Both the position numbers and the translations under genes were made by a program. Positions 53,861-63,977 of a DNA stretch of 64,000 bases are shown one piece after another. Under the pieces are notes generated by a model that made no database searches, was not told the DNA's origin, and was given only the letters and a program-made list of their open reading frames with translations. How positions within the stretch are numbered: position 1 is the first letter of the stretch; each line of letters begins with the position of its first letter. The stretch is from assembly GCA_021841935.1 (NCBI GenBank), contig JAKCDL010000004.1, forward strand, positions 62,001 through 126,000. Direction: 5' to 3'. The DNA comes from Actinomycetes bacterium. Lineage in GTDB: Bacteria; Actinomycetota; Acidimicrobiia; Acidimicrobiales; Acidimicrobiaceae.

Positions 53861-54787
53861 TTACTGACTTGACTTTCCCTCTAACTCCCGCCAAAAACCC
53901 TCTCGCATCGCCTCGGCAAGGTGATTTGGCAAGAGAGTTCCCCAAGGCATATCAAAGCACTCAAGGGTATAGCGAAGGAGTCGAAAGTGGGTGCTCTCGG
54001 GGACTTGGGGTTTGCTTCGTAGGGTGCTTTCAACTTCTCCAGCACTTGCCATTATCTTGAAGCGACGGGCAAAGTTTCCCCCTACCAACTGTACATCTTG
54101 AACTGTAACCTGTTCGCTTCGAGGTTGATAGACGTCGCTTTGCTCGACATTTGGTTCCATGCCTTGCTCGGTACCTTCAGTGCCGATTAGCTCAAATGGA
54201 ACCCAAGTTGGCTTAGTCCCTTGTGGCTTTGGCGGCGGTGTAAAGAACTTGCTCAAATCGCTTCGCCCCAAGAGAAGGACGTCGTCAGCCTCGGCACGTA
54301 ATTCGGGCGAGAGAGAGTTGCCGTCGCTTCCTATTGCCATTATGTAGACCTTCACGCCAAAGCTTTGAGCCGTTGCCACTCCTTCCACAAAGTCACCATC
54401 TCCTCCTAGAATTACAGCAGTCGCGATTGAATTTTGTCGAGCTAAAGCGTTTAGATCGAGGAGCAGCATCGTATCGACATTCTTTTGGACACCATTTGCG
54501 GTCAGGTGACCAATTCGAGTCTTTACCTCCGGAAGGACATTGATCTTCTGATGTTCTCTGGTTGGAACCCTATCGGGAGCAGCATCGTACCAATAGACGC
54601 GAAGAAGCTCACGATCGTTTGCCATCTTCTTTGAGAAGCTTTTGATCATATGGATTAGATCGCGATAGTCGATCTTGACATTCGATCGATTGTAGCTATC
54701 CACCTCTTTACTGTCGCCAAAGACAGCGGTTATACCGGCAGCCCAAAGGTATCCAGCGTCGACGAATACGGCGTATCTACCCTCCAT
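53861..54787 (-). CDS. NYN-domain (PIN-like) putative ribonuclease
   Basis: A 308-residue protein whose first 190 residues form an NYN/LabA-like PIN fold: Asp10 in VFVDAGYL, KNVDTMLLLDLNALA and ILGGDGDFVEGV supply the acidic metal site. The remainder has a disordered Pro/Glu-rich linker (about 190-245) and a helical tail of about 50 residues. The family cleaves RNA or is presumed to do so. It starts 16 bp after the methyltransferase gene and ends the coaE-uvrB-methyltransferase-NYN run. Confidence 0.85.
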   Translation of the reverse strand: MEGRYAVFVDAGYLWAAGITAVFGDSKEVDSYNRSNVKIDYRDLIHMIKSFSKKMANDRELLRVYWYDAAPDRVPTREHQKINVLPEVKTRIGHLTANGVQKNVDTMLLLDLNALARQNSIATAVILGGDGDFVEGVATAQSFGVKVYIMAIGSDGNSLSPELRAEADDVLLLGRSDLSKFFTPPPKPQGTKPTWVPFELIGTEGTEQGMEPNVEQSDVYQPRSEQVTVQDVQLVGGNFARRFKIMASAGEVESTLRSKPQVPESTHFRLLRYTLECFDMPWGTLLPNHLAEAMREGFWRELEGKSSQ

Positions 54788-54803
54788 TTCTAGTACCCTT
54801 CAA

Positions 54804-55442
54804 CTATTTGCTCTTATGCAATGCGGTCCAGATGCCGTTACCAGATGCTGCAGTAAACGCCTCGTAGTTGAGGCCTAGCGCGCTTCGAACGTCATAGGGC
54901 GAAAGGTAGATAGGGGTTCCGTCTCCTTTAGTCGAGATGAAAAAGCAAGTGCCTCCTACCTTCAAAACGCGATCGATCTCGGCTGGAAATAAGAGCGAAT
55001 TTACTATCACAACGGCATCAAAGGAGGAAGTAGGGAAGGGAAGAGAAGCGCCATCGCAATTTAGCAGCTCAGTTGAAGAGGAGTTCGACTTTCTCAGCAT
55101 TTCAAGCGAGATGTCTATGCCAATAGCCTCATCGAAGTAGCCCTTTAGTATCTCCATTACTTCCCCAGTTCCACAACCTACCTCTAGCACCCTCTCTGTC
55201 GTAAATTGCACCCGGTCGAATGCATCCATGACGATGGAGCACCCCTCATTGACTCGCTCTTTCCATTCGAGTGCCATTGAGTCAAATAGTTCTGCAACTT
55301 TCTTAGCCCTCGATCCCGTCCAGCTGCCATCGTCAAAGGCAGCACCCTTCACTACAGCTCTCATTGGATGAGAGGCATCCACGACACCACCAACAGGATC
55401 TGATAGGGCTTCAAGGCTTCGGGGGAGAAATGTGTGAGACAA
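54804..55442 (-). CDS. Class I SAM-dependent methyltransferase
   Basis: A 212-residue methyltransferase with motif I VLEVGCGTGEVMEIL, the post-strand-2 acidic residue in IGIDISLEML, and SFDAVVIVNSLLFPAEIDRVLKVGG. An N-terminal stretch of about 70 residues precedes the fold. Substrate unknown. It is placed 26 bp after uvrB on the same strand, so it probably shares its transcript. Confidence 0.82.
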   Translation of the reverse strand: MSHTFLPRSLEALSDPVGGVVDASHPMRAVVKGAAFDDGSWTGSRAKKVAELFDSMALEWKERVNEGCSIVMDAFDRVQFTTERVLEVGCGTGEVMEILKGYFDEAIGIDISLEMLRKSNSSSTELLNCDGASLPFPTSSFDAVVIVNSLLFPAEIDRVLKVGGTCFFISTKGDGTPIYLSPYDVRSALGLNYEAFTAASGNGIWTALHKSK

Positions 55443-55468
55443 AGTTTGGCCTTTCTTGGTTCTATTTA

Positions 55469-57472
55469 CTAACCGATATCACTGAGGTACTTTTTCAACT
55501 CTTTTATTTCATCTCGTAGCCGCCCCGCGTACTCAAATCTCAGGTCAGCGGCAGCCTCTGCCATTTCGGCTTCGAGGGTCTGGATCATCCCGACTATCTC
55601 GCCCGCATTCAACTTTGCATACTCGGAGCCGTGACGACTCTTTTTGGAAGAATTTGGTAGAGGAGCGCTCTTCGATGGCCGTAGTTGATCGAGAATGTCA
55701 GTGACTGCCTTGCGAATCGTAGTCGGATTGATATTGTTCTCTTTGTTATAGGCCAACTGCAATTCACGCCGCCGTTCCGTCTCCGCCATGGCATTTGCCA
55801 TTGATCGAGTTATCTGATCGGCGTAGAGGATTACAAAGCCATCCGCGTTTCTAGCAGCTCGACCAATCGTTTGAATCAACGATGTTTCAGAGCGAAGAAA
55901 GCCCTCTTTGTCGGCGTCGAGTATTGCAACTAGAGATACCTCTGGGAGGTCGATACCCTCTCTGAGAAGGTTGATACCCACTAATACATCGAACTCCCCA
56001 AGCCTTAGGTCGCGCAAAATGGTAACTCGCTCAAGTGTATCGATATTCGAGTGGAGATATCTAACCCTAAGACCCTGTTCTAAGAGATAGTCAGTAAGGT
56101 CCTCCGCCATCTTTTTTGTAAGGGTGGTGACGATAACCCTATCGCTAACCTCAATTCGAACTCGTATTTCATTGATTAGATCATCGATCTGATTCTTTGT
56201 TGGACGAACTACGACCTTTGGATCGAGTAGACCTGTCGGACGCACAATCTGTTCGACGATTCGTGACGATTGGTTCAATTCATATTGGGAAGGGGTGGCT
56301 GATAAAAATATTGCTTGATTTATGTGCTCATAAAATTCCTCGAAGCGAAGTGGTCGGTTGTCCATGGCCGAGGGCAACCTAAACCCAAAGTCAACCAAGG
56401 TCTCCTTTCTACTTCGATCTCCAGCATGCTGGGCATGAAGTTGAGGGACTGTCACGTGAGACTCATCGATTACAAGTAGGAAATCCTTTGGAAAATAGTC
56501 GAGGAGGGTATAAGGGGGCTCTCCAGGGCTTCTACCGTCTAAGTGACGCGAGTAGTTCTCAATGCCATTGCAAAACCCTACCTCGGCCATCATCTCAAGG
56601 TCGAACTCTGTTCGCATTCGCAGCCGTTGAGCCTCAAGTAGTCTCCCATCGCTCTCAAACTCTTTGAGCCTTTGGGCTAATTCTTGCTCAATCGACGCAA
56701 TCGCCTTTCGCATGGTTTCATCTCCGGCGACATAGTGTGTCGCAGGAAAGATCACGTACTCGTCTAGCTGCGAGAGGACTTCGCCGGTTAGGGGATCATA
56801 AGTAAAGATAGCCTCGAGGTCATCTCCGAAAAATTCAAAGCGATAACAATTTTCCTCATAGGCCGGGTGAACCTCAAGGGTGTCACCGCGAACTCTGAAC
56901 TTTCCGCGGATCAAGTTCGCATCGTTTCGATCGTAGTGAATGTCCACCAACCTTCGAAGGACGTGGCGCATATCGTATTGCGCACCTACTTGAAGGTGAA
57001 CGATTCGATCTTGGTATTCAATTGGAGATCCCAAGCCATAGATGCAGGAGACCGATGCGACTACGATCACGTCGCGCCTCGTTAGTAGAGCAGAAGTTGC
57101 AGAGTGACGAAGGCGGTCGATCTCATCGTTTACTGAAGAGTCCTTCTCGATATAAGTATCTGATGACGGAAGGTAGGCCTCTGGCTGGTAGTAGTCGTAG
57201 TAGGAGACGAAGTACTCCACACGATTTTCGGGGAAGAACTCTCTAAATTCGCTTGCAAGTTGTGCAGCTAGAGACTTATTTGGCGCAATTACAAGAGTTG
57301 GCCTTTGAACTTTTTCAATCGTCCAGGCGATAGTCGCACTTTTTCCCGAGCCAGTTATACCGAGTAGAGTCTGAAACTTCTCGCCAGCCTCAACACCTGC
57401 TGCCAATTCGGCGATCGCATTCGGTTGATCGCCTGCTGGTTGATAGGAAGAAACCACCTTAAACTGAGTCAC
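55469..57472 (-). CDS. uvrB: UvrB, excinuclease ABC helicase-like subunit
   Basis: A 667-residue damage-verifying ATPase. Walker A is GITGSGKSA near residue 40, the beta-hairpin is [12 protein letters not shown] near 92-103, and the DESH box and helicase motif VI (QTIGRAARN) are intact. The C-terminal UVR motif ([24 protein letters not shown]) binds UvrC. GTG start. It follows coaE by 34 bp, the same order as in mycobacteria. Confidence 0.98.
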   Translation of the reverse strand: MTQFKVVSSYQPAGDQPNAIAELAAGVEAGEKFQTLLGITGSGKSATIAWTIEKVQRPTLVIAPNKSLAAQLASEFREFFPENRVEYFVSYYDYYQPEAYLPSSDTYIEKDSSVNDEIDRLRHSATSALLTRRDVIVVASVSCIYGLGSPIEYQDRIVHLQVGAQYDMRHVLRRLVDIHYDRNDANLIRGKFRVRGDTLEVHPAYEENCYRFEFFGDDLEAIFTYDPLTGEVLSQLDEYVIFPATHYVAGDETMRKAIASIEQELAQRLKEFESDGRLLEAQRLRMRTEFDLEMMAEVGFCNGIENYSRHLDGRSPGEPPYTLLDYFPKDFLLVIDESHVTVPQLHAQHAGDRSRKETLVDFGFRLPSAMDNRPLRFEEFYEHINQAIFLSATPSQYELNQSSRIVEQIVRPTGLLDPKVVVRPTKNQIDDLINEIRVRIEVSDRVIVTTLTKKMAEDLTDYLLEQGLRVRYLHSNIDTLERVTILRDLRLGEFDVLVGINLLREGIDLPEVSLVAILDADKEGFLRSETSLIQTIGRAARNADGFVILYADQITRSMANAMAETERRRELQLAYNKENNINPTTIRKAVTDILDQLRPSKSAPLPNSSKKSRHGSEYAKLNAGEIVGMIQTLEAEMAEAAADLRFEYAGRLRDEIKELKKYLSDIG

Positions 57473-57506
57473 TCCATCAGCCTAAAGGCCACGCAGGGAG
57501 ATAAAC

Positions 57507-58124
57507 CTAGTACTTGCGAATTGCATTCTCCATTTGCTCTAGCACTTCGTCTACTCGTATCTCCAAGTCGACCAATGACCCACTGTTGTCGATCACGAAG
57601 TCAGCAATAGAAAGTCTCTCGTCCCTAGCGGCCTGAGCCCTAATTCTTGAACGGGCATCCTCTTCGGTTATCTTTCGAAATTGGGTCAACCTAAAGATCT
57701 GAAGATCTTCAGATATATCGACGACAACCACAAAATTAAGGCGGTACCGATCCTTGCCACCAGTCTCTGCAAGCAGAGGAACGTCCACAAAGACCATTCC
57801 CATTGAGTCATCCTTGATTGCTTCGTCGATCCGCCTTTGCATTTCAATGGCAATTGCGGGGTGGATGATGGAATTCAACTTCTCCAACTTGGCACTGTCG
57901 CCAAAGACGATCGCCCCTAACTTCGGACGATCGAGCGATCCATCCTCCGTCAGTACTTCCGTGCCAAATTCCTCAGCAATCTTTAGAAGTGTTGGGGATC
58001 CCTTCTCGACCACGAAGCGTGCGACCTGATCGGCATCGACGAGTTGGTAGCCCTTTGCAACCAAGATCGACGCTACTGCAGACTTTCCAGATCCGATTCC
58101 ACCCGTCAAACCAACTAATGCCAT
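57507..58124 (-). CDS. coaE: Dephospho-CoA kinase
   Basis: A 205-residue P-loop kinase for the last step of coenzyme A synthesis. It has Walker A LTGGIGSGKSAVA (residues 6-18), the DADQVARFVVEKG segment, VFVDVPLLAETG and QFRKITEEDARSRI with the lid Arg residues. Length is standard for the bacterial single-domain enzyme (mycobacteria carry a longer two-domain form). Lies between rpsA and uvrB. Confidence 0.96.
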   Translation of the reverse strand: MALVGLTGGIGSGKSAVASILVAKGYQLVDADQVARFVVEKGSPTLLKIAEEFGTEVLTEDGSLDRPKLGAIVFGDSAKLEKLNSIIHPAIAIEMQRRIDEAIKDDSMGMVFVDVPLLAETGGKDRYRLNFVVVVDISEDLQIFRLTQFRKITEEDARSRIRAQAARDERLSIADFVIDNSGSLVDLEIRVDEVLEQMENAIRKY

Positions 58125-58186
58125 ATATCGATCCTAGGATGCCGGCAACGATATGAAAACGTCCTTGAGCCCTCTTGGTTAAATAG

Positions 58187-58214
58187 ACAGCCGGATGCTT
58201 TCACATCCGGCTGT
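58187..58214 (-). terminator. Hairpin downstream of rpsA
   Basis: ACAGCCGGATG and CATCCGGCTGT form a perfect 11-bp stem with a six-base loop, 42 bp after the rpsA stop. The following minus-strand bases (CTATTT) give only a weak T tract, so it may stabilise the 3' end or terminate partly before coaE. Confidence 0.6.
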
Positions 58215-58256
58215 ACTTACGCTTGATAGTAGATGTCGCCTAAGGGCGCCACCGAT

Positions 58257-59570
58257 TTAGGCCTCTTCGCTCGATGCGTTCTTGCCGTAGCCCTTAAGGT
58301 CTTCAAGCCATGCAGCTTGGGCCTCTGACTCAGGAACGAACTCGCCGGCAAACTCGTAGCTTCCCACGTAATTACCGTCTGCATCGTATGCGCTCTCGCC
58401 ATAGATATCTTGGTACTCAGCGGCAACCTCGCCACCCTCGGCAGCTTGCTTAATGGAAACGCTGATACGACGACGGCTTAGGTCGATGTCGATGATCTTA
58501 ATCCAGAGCTCTTCGCCAACTTCGACGACGTGATCCGGTGAGTCAACGTGCTGGAATGACATCTCGGAGATGTGAACCAATCCCTCGATGCCCTCCGCAA
58601 CCTGAACAAATGCACCGAAAGGCACAAGCTTCGTTACGCGGCCATAGACCAATTCGCCTGGCTTGTGGGCTGCAGCAAACTCGGCCCAAGGATCGCGTTG
58701 GGTCGCCTTGAGAGATAGAGAGATTCTCTCCTTGTCACGATCTACCTCGAGTACCTGAACGTCGATCTCGTCGCCAACTTGAACGACAGAAGAAGGATGA
58801 TCAACGTGCTTCCAGGAGAGCTCGGAGACGTGAACGAGACCGTCCATACCGCCAAGGTCGACGAAGACACCGAAGGCGACGATCGACGAGACTACGCCGC
58901 GACGGACATCTCCAGGAGCGAGGTCCGCGAGGAATGCCTCGCGCTGACCCTTTTGGGTCTCTTCGAGCCATGCACGTCGTGAAAGCACAACGTTATTTCG
59001 ATTCTTATCAAGCTCGATAATCTTGGCTTCCATAACCTTGCCGATATAAGGGGTAAGGTCACGCACACGCCTCGTCTCAACGAGTGAGGCCGGCAAGAAT
59101 CCACGAAGACCAATGTCTACGATCAGGCCGCCTTTGACGACCTCGATTACTGCACCAGTGACAGATCCGTTTCTCTCCTTGATCTCCTCGATGGAGCCCC
59201 AAGCGCGCTCGTACTGAGCACGCTTCTTGGATAGGATCAGACGCCCTTCCTTGTCTTCCTTTTGGATTACAAGTGCTTCAACCTCATCGCCGACTTTGAC
59301 GACTTCGAATGGGTTTACGTCGTGGCGGATGGAGAGTTCACGGGCCGGGATAACGCCCTCTGACTTGAAACCAATGTCAAGAAGAACTTCATCCTTGTCA
59401 ACCTTGACGACCTTTCCTTTGACGATATCGCCATCGTCAAAGCGCACAATTGTCTGCGCGATAGCTTCCTCGAACGTAAGATCGCCGAGGTCGTCTAATG
59501 CAATAACTCGCGGTGCACCCTGCTCAGAGGATTCTTCCTCGCCACTGGGGATAATTACCGAATCGGACAT
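58257..59570 (-). CDS. rpsA: 30S ribosomal protein S1
   Basis: A 437-residue RNA-binding protein with four S1 (OB-fold) domains beginning at about residues 47 (GDIVKGKVVKVDKDEVLLDIG), 134 (GSVTGAVIEVVKGGLIVDIG), 218 (GDVRRGVVSSIVAFGVFVDLG) and 304 (GELVYGRVTKLVPFGAFVQV), with acidic ends. Four domains is the actinobacterial form (E. coli has six). It helps mRNA bind the 30S subunit. The gene lies between polA and coaE, as in mycobacteria. Confidence 0.97.
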   Translation of the reverse strand: MSDSVIIPSGEEESSEQGAPRVIALDDLGDLTFEEAIAQTIVRFDDGDIVKGKVVKVDKDEVLLDIGFKSEGVIPARELSIRHDVNPFEVVKVGDEVEALVIQKEDKEGRLILSKKRAQYERAWGSIEEIKERNGSVTGAVIEVVKGGLIVDIGLRGFLPASLVETRRVRDLTPYIGKVMEAKIIELDKNRNNVVLSRRAWLEETQKGQREAFLADLAPGDVRRGVVSSIVAFGVFVDLGGMDGLVHVSELSWKHVDHPSSVVQVGDEIDVQVLEVDRDKERISLSLKATQRDPWAEFAAAHKPGELVYGRVTKLVPFGAFVQVAEGIEGLVHISEMSFQHVDSPDHVVEVGEELWIKIIDIDLSRRRISVSIKQAAEGGEVAAEYQDIYGESAYDADGNYVGSYEFAGEFVPESEAQAAWLEDLKGYGKNASSEEA

Positions 59571-59746
59571 GTATACAAAACGCTTTCTTTAGGTAGTATT
59601 CGGACGTATTTATACCAAAGAATTAAAATACGCCAATAGCTAGCATAACGAGTTTTCGCACAAGAAACTACCGACCGTTGGTTAACAGAGGTTTACAATT
59701 GACCAAACTGTAAAATGCCCCATCTAGCACCCTGTATAGCAAGCTA

Positions 59747-62422
59747 CTACTTAGCCTCTCCCCATGAATCAACGATGTAGCAATTGGCGACGAGCGGAAC
59801 TGAGAGTGAAGCTGCCCCCTCCATGGTCTCTACGACTACCGATGCGACTTCATCAGCTCTATTCGCATCAACTTCAACCACTACCTCATCGTGGATTTGA
59901 AGTACAACTCGAGCCGAGGTGTCTCCTAGCTTCTCATCTAGATTTACGAGTGCGATTTTGAAGATGTCGGCCGCAAGTCCCTGGATTACAGAGTTCATTG
60001 CCTGCCTTTCAGCAGCTTGACGAACTCTAAAGATGGAACTAGAGAGATCTGGCATTGGCCTGCGCCTCCCATACTCAGTCTCGCTATAACCCCGTTTCGC
60101 CGCGAGTTCAACGACATCATCCATGTACTGTCGAAGGGTGGGGAAGGCGCCGAAGAAGCTCTTTAAGATACCCTCTGCCTCTTTCACATCGACGTTTAGG
60201 CGCTGTGCCAACCCATATGCCTCCATCCCATATGCAAGGCCATATGCAACCATCTTGGCTTTAGCGCGCTGAGATGAATTTACCTCATTTGATGGGACAG
60301 AAAAGACCCGGGAGGCCGTGGCCGTGTGGATGTCTTGGCCACTTGAAAATGCGTCAAGAAGGCCTGGATCACCGCTTAGGTGGGCTATTACACGAAGCTC
60401 GATCTGGGAGTAGTCAGAGACTATCAATTTACGACCCTTCGGCGCTACGAATGCAAATCTAAATTTCTTACCATCATCGCTTCGTATTGGAATGTTGTGA
60501 AGGTTGGGGTGATCTGACGACAGGCGTCCGGTACGAGCGACCATTTGATTGAAGGTCGCGTGGATGCGTCCATCGGTAGCAACCTCTGCAATTAGCGACT
60601 CCCCGTAGGTACTTCTCAACTTCTCAACCTCACGGTAGCGCGAGATAGTTGGGATGATCGGATGTGCATCAGAGAGCTTCTCTAGGGTCTGAGCATCGGT
60701 TGAAAACCCGGTCTTTGTCTTCTTGGGTGGGGTTAGGCCTAGATCGGTAAATAGAACTTCCGCGAGTTGCTTGGTGGAATTGACGTTGAACTTCTTGCCA
60801 GCTAGTTCATGGATCTTCAACGTCAACGACGCAACTTCATCCGTCAACTCCTTGGCGAGGTGACGAAGATAGTCCTTATCTACAGCAACCCCAACCGCCT
60901 CCATCTTTGCCAAGGCCACTAGGAGTGGATTTTCAATTGCGTCATAGAGCCACGTCGCGCTTCCTGCATCGAGCTCTCTTCGAAGGATGTCAGCTAGTAG
61001 AAGTGCCGCGACAGCTGACCGGGCAAGCGAGTTGTGGTCGACCTTTACCTCGCTGAACAGATCTTGACTCTGGTCTTTTAGCTCTTCGCCGAATGCGCTT
61101 ACGTCGATGATGGCGTCGGTCAGGTAGGTAGAAAGAACATCACTCTGGCGATAGTGGCCACTATTAGAGTCGACTAGGTAGGATGCGACACCAAGGTCAA
61201 GAGAGACCTTTGGAAGCGGGAGATCTAAAGTGGCTATGGCTCGAAGTAGCTCCTTCATCTCGAAGCCAACTAATTCAGTCTCTTCAAGTGATTTGAGAAG
61301 ATCGGCCCATTGGCCCATGCCTTGGGTCATTTCGACCACTGCACACTTGAAGGTCTGCTCATCGACTCGCTTCGAGAACGCAATAGCTGTTATTGGAGAG
61401 CGACCCGCCTCTGCCAAATAAGATACAGATACCCCGCACTCTTGAGCTTCCTGATTTGTGGCAAGTACGTCACCAATGGTGTCAGCAACCTCGACCATAA
61501 AGGTCGAAGATTGAGCCACGGTAGCTTCAATTGTGGTTCCGAGATATGCCCTGGCGGCCGTCGTTCTCGCTGCTAAGCGCTTTGACTCTATAAAGTCAAA
61601 GAAGTCGTTCGCCTTTGCTACGTCGAACTCCCCTAGCGCAAGGTCGCCAATGGATACCTCCACTGGAACGTCTCTTCGAAGTGGAGTTAGCGCCATATTG
61701 AGGCGAAGATTCTCCTCTTCGTCCCTGAGGGCCTGGGCAATCTTTGGAGTCAGGGCATCGATGTTAGCGTAGAGCATTTCAACGTCTTTGTATGTGTTGG
61801 CAAACTTCGCCGCAGTCTTTTCTCCAATGCCCGTAATCCCTTTGAGATTATCGGATGGGTCACCCCTCATCGCCGCCAAGAACGGATATAGCTCAGGCGA
61901 AGTTCCAACCTTGGCGAGAACGGCGGCCTCGTCCATCCTCTGGTAGTCACTTACACCCCTTCGGTTGTACAGAACCCAAATAGAGGGGTCCTTGACTAGC
62001 TGGAATGAGTCGCGATCTCCCGTAACAACGACTACTTCAAGGCCGTTATTTGCTCCCAGTTCAGCAAGGGTTGCAATCACATCATCGGCCTCGAAGCCAG
62101 GATAAGAGACCGTAGGGATGGAAAGTTGGCCGAGGACTCCCTCCATCATCTCAAGTTGCGCTAGGAGTGCTGGATGGGTCGGGGGTCTATGGCCTTTATA
62201 CGCTACATTTAGTTCATCACGAAACGTCGGCTCAAAGCGATCGAGCGCAACAGCGAAGTGCGTCGGCTGGAACTCCTCAAGTAGTCCATCGAGCATAGAG
62301 ACAAATCCATACAATGAGTTTGTCGCAAAGCCATTGGAGTTAGTCATAGACTCTGGCGGGATCGCAAAAAATGCACGAAATGCGAGGCTAAAACCATCGA
62401 CGACTATAAGGCGACCAGGCAA
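59747..62422 (-). CDS. polA: DNA polymerase I (proofreading site degenerate)
   Basis: An 891-residue repair and Okazaki-fragment polymerase. The 5'-3' flap nuclease (residues 1-290, LIVVDGFSLAFRAFF, GFEADDVIATLAE, TGDRDSFQLV, GITGIGEKTAAKF) is intact. The middle domain lacks the DxE and DxxxYxxxD acids of the 3'-5' exonuclease, as is usual in actinobacteria, so it should not proofread. The polymerase motifs are clear: DYSQIELRVIAHLSGD, the O-helix RAKAKMVAYGLAYGMEAYGL and QIHDEVVVEV. TTG start with AGGAG five bases before it. Confidence 0.98.
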   Translation of the reverse strand: MPGRLIVVDGFSLAFRAFFAIPPESMTNSNGFATNSLYGFVSMLDGLLEEFQPTHFAVALDRFEPTFRDELNVAYKGHRPPTHPALLAQLEMMEGVLGQLSIPTVSYPGFEADDVIATLAELGANNGLEVVVVTGDRDSFQLVKDPSIWVLYNRRGVSDYQRMDEAAVLAKVGTSPELYPFLAAMRGDPSDNLKGITGIGEKTAAKFANTYKDVEMLYANIDALTPKIAQALRDEEENLRLNMALTPLRRDVPVEVSIGDLALGEFDVAKANDFFDFIESKRLAARTTAARAYLGTTIEATVAQSSTFMVEVADTIGDVLATNQEAQECGVSVSYLAEAGRSPITAIAFSKRVDEQTFKCAVVEMTQGMGQWADLLKSLEETELVGFEMKELLRAIATLDLPLPKVSLDLGVASYLVDSNSGHYRQSDVLSTYLTDAIIDVSAFGEELKDQSQDLFSEVKVDHNSLARSAVAALLLADILRRELDAGSATWLYDAIENPLLVALAKMEAVGVAVDKDYLRHLAKELTDEVASLTLKIHELAGKKFNVNSTKQLAEVLFTDLGLTPPKKTKTGFSTDAQTLEKLSDAHPIIPTISRYREVEKLRSTYGESLIAEVATDGRIHATFNQMVARTGRLSSDHPNLHNIPIRSDDGKKFRFAFVAPKGRKLIVSDYSQIELRVIAHLSGDPGLLDAFSSGQDIHTATASRVFSVPSNEVNSSQRAKAKMVAYGLAYGMEAYGLAQRLNVDVKEAEGILKSFFGAFPTLRQYMDDVVELAAKRGYSETEYGRRRPMPDLSSSIFRVRQAAERQAMNSVIQGLAADIFKIALVNLDEKLGDTSARVVLQIHDEVVVEVDANRADEVASVVVETMEGAASLSVPLVANCYIVDSWGEAK

Positions 62423-62480
62423 GGGAGCTCCTAAGTGAGTTTGAGTCGGTTAAGTGCGCACGATGACGCTTAATGCGCCA

Positions 62481-63095
62481 CTACTGTGCAGAGTCTTCAG
62501 CCTCAGGAACTATCTCTCCGTCAATAATCCCTTGCGCTACTACGCTCATACGACTTCTAGTATCCATAGCGCGGCGCTGGATAAAGGAGAATGCCTCGGG
62601 CTCTGAAAGGTCGTACTTCTCCATGAGTTTTCCTTTGGCCCTGTCAAGGATCTTACGAAGTTCAAGTTGGGTTGTGAGCGTCTGGCTCTTATCCTCCAAG
62701 CTCGCAATCTCTTCCTCAAGTGCACGTGCTTGGGCGAAACGAGCAACAGAGATCTCTATCGCTGGTACTAGGTCTGCCGGTTGAAAGGGCTTTACGAGAT
62801 ATGCCTGCGCACCTGCATCTCGAGCCTGCTCAACCAAAGCTCGCTGGGAGAAGGCTGTCAAGATAATAACTGGACAGATCCGCTCTTTATCGATCAGGGC
62901 CGCTGCCTCAAGGCCGTCCATCACCGGCATTTTGACGTCGAATATAGCTAGGTCTGGTCGTTCTATCCGAACTCTTTCCAAGCCCTCATGGCCATTCGCG
63001 CAAGCTGCGACTACCTCATAGCCAAGCTCTTCTAAGGCCTCTTTGAGATCAAGGCGAATAATTGCTTCGTCTTCAGCTATTACAACTCGAGTCAA
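62481..63095 (-). CDS. pdtaR: ANTAR-domain response regulator (PdtaR type)
   Basis: A 204-residue RNA-binding response regulator. The receiver has Asp53 in IFDVKMPVMDG and Lys102 in LVKPFQP; a coiled linker (ALEEEIASLEDKSQTLTTQL) leads to the ANTAR domain (RKILDRAKGKLMEKYDLSEPEAFSFIQRRAMDTR). ANTAR proteins prevent transcription termination by binding paired RNA stem-loops. In mycobacteria PdtaR sits near polA, as here, and is phosphorylated by the kinase PdtaS, which is not in this window. TTG start with GGAGA upstream. Confidence 0.93.
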   Translation of the reverse strand: MTRVVIAEDEAIIRLDLKEALEELGYEVVAACANGHEGLERVRIERPDLAIFDVKMPVMDGLEAAALIDKERICPVIILTAFSQRALVEQARDAGAQAYLVKPFQPADLVPAIEISVARFAQARALEEEIASLEDKSQTLTTQLELRKILDRAKGKLMEKYDLSEPEAFSFIQRRAMDTRSRMSVVAQGIIDGEIVPEAEDSAQ

Positions 63096-63242
63096 GAAAA
63101 TCTCCTATCGAGGTCACGCAACAATTCTTCCGCAAGTAAGCGTAGCGCCTACTGTTTTCACGAAGTTACGGGCGATAAAACATAGGATACTAGTCGTGTA
63201 ACCGCAACACGTACGTATCGCTCAGGCAAAGCCCGAAGCTGA

Positions 63243-63977
63243 ATGCGCAAAAGTATTTACGACTTGGATGGAGAGGTAATGGATCTCATTTACGGCCAAC
63301 CCCTTTGGGTGGCTTCAACAAACTTCTGGGTGGTACGCTCTAGCCTCGACTCCCGTGAGGTCGTAATAGTAGACCTTCCCCCTGATCCAAAGGTGATTAT
63401 AGAGTTGCTAGCACGCGAGGGATTAAAGGCTGTGGCAATCGTTGCTACGCATGGTCATATCGACCATATTGGCGGCGTTCCGGCCTTCGTGGAGGATAAC
63501 TTCAACCTCGACACTTCTCTCAAGCAAAGAGTTGAACTCAAGATCCACAAAGATGATGCTCACTATGTTCAGTCTCCACTAGAGAACTCATCGACTCTCG
63601 GGCAACTACTTTTAGAGGCTGGGTTATCGACTCGGGAACCCGAATTGATCGAATACCTCGACGATGACGTTACATTTGGCTCCGCAAACGTCACCTTTAA
63701 GTCAATACACACCCCGGGCCACACTCCTGGGTCAACCTGTTTTCAGGTAAACCTCGACGGCCTACCTCCACTTCTCTTCAGTGGGGACCACTTATTCAAA
63801 GGCAGCATTGGAAGAACTGATCTAGAAGGAGGGTCGTACGAAAGGCTACGGGACTCAATGGTCGACAAGATCCTGCCTCTAGATGATGAGGTTGTAGTAC
63901 TACCCGGCCACGGTGGTACAACTACAATCGGTGAAGAACGCCGAACCAATCCATTCATCGCCGAATTTCTGAGATGA
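63243..63977 (+). CDS. Metallo-beta-lactamase-fold hydrolase (glyoxalase-II-like)
   Basis: A 244-residue hydrolase with the metal motif THGHIDH (His70, His72, Asp74, His75), TPGHTPGS, the bridging Asp in FSGDHLFKGSIGRTDL and a final His in LPGHGG, so both metal sites look complete. It is in the glyoxalase II-like group; the thioester substrate is not known. The ATG at 63243 has a poor ribosome-binding site; an ATG at 63279 is an alternative start. Equivalent genes occur near polA and uvr genes in other actinobacteria. Confidence 0.87.
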   Translation: MRKSIYDLDGEVMDLIYGQPLWVASTNFWVVRSSLDSREVVIVDLPPDPKVIIELLAREGLKAVAIVATHGHIDHIGGVPAFVEDNFNLDTSLKQRVELKIHKDDAHYVQSPLENSSTLGQLLLEAGLSTREPELIEYLDDDVTFGSANVTFKSIHTPGHTPGSTCFQVNLDGLPPLLFSGDHLFKGSIGRTDLEGGSYERLRDSMVDKILPLDDEVVVLPGHGGTTTIGEERRTNPFIAEFLR

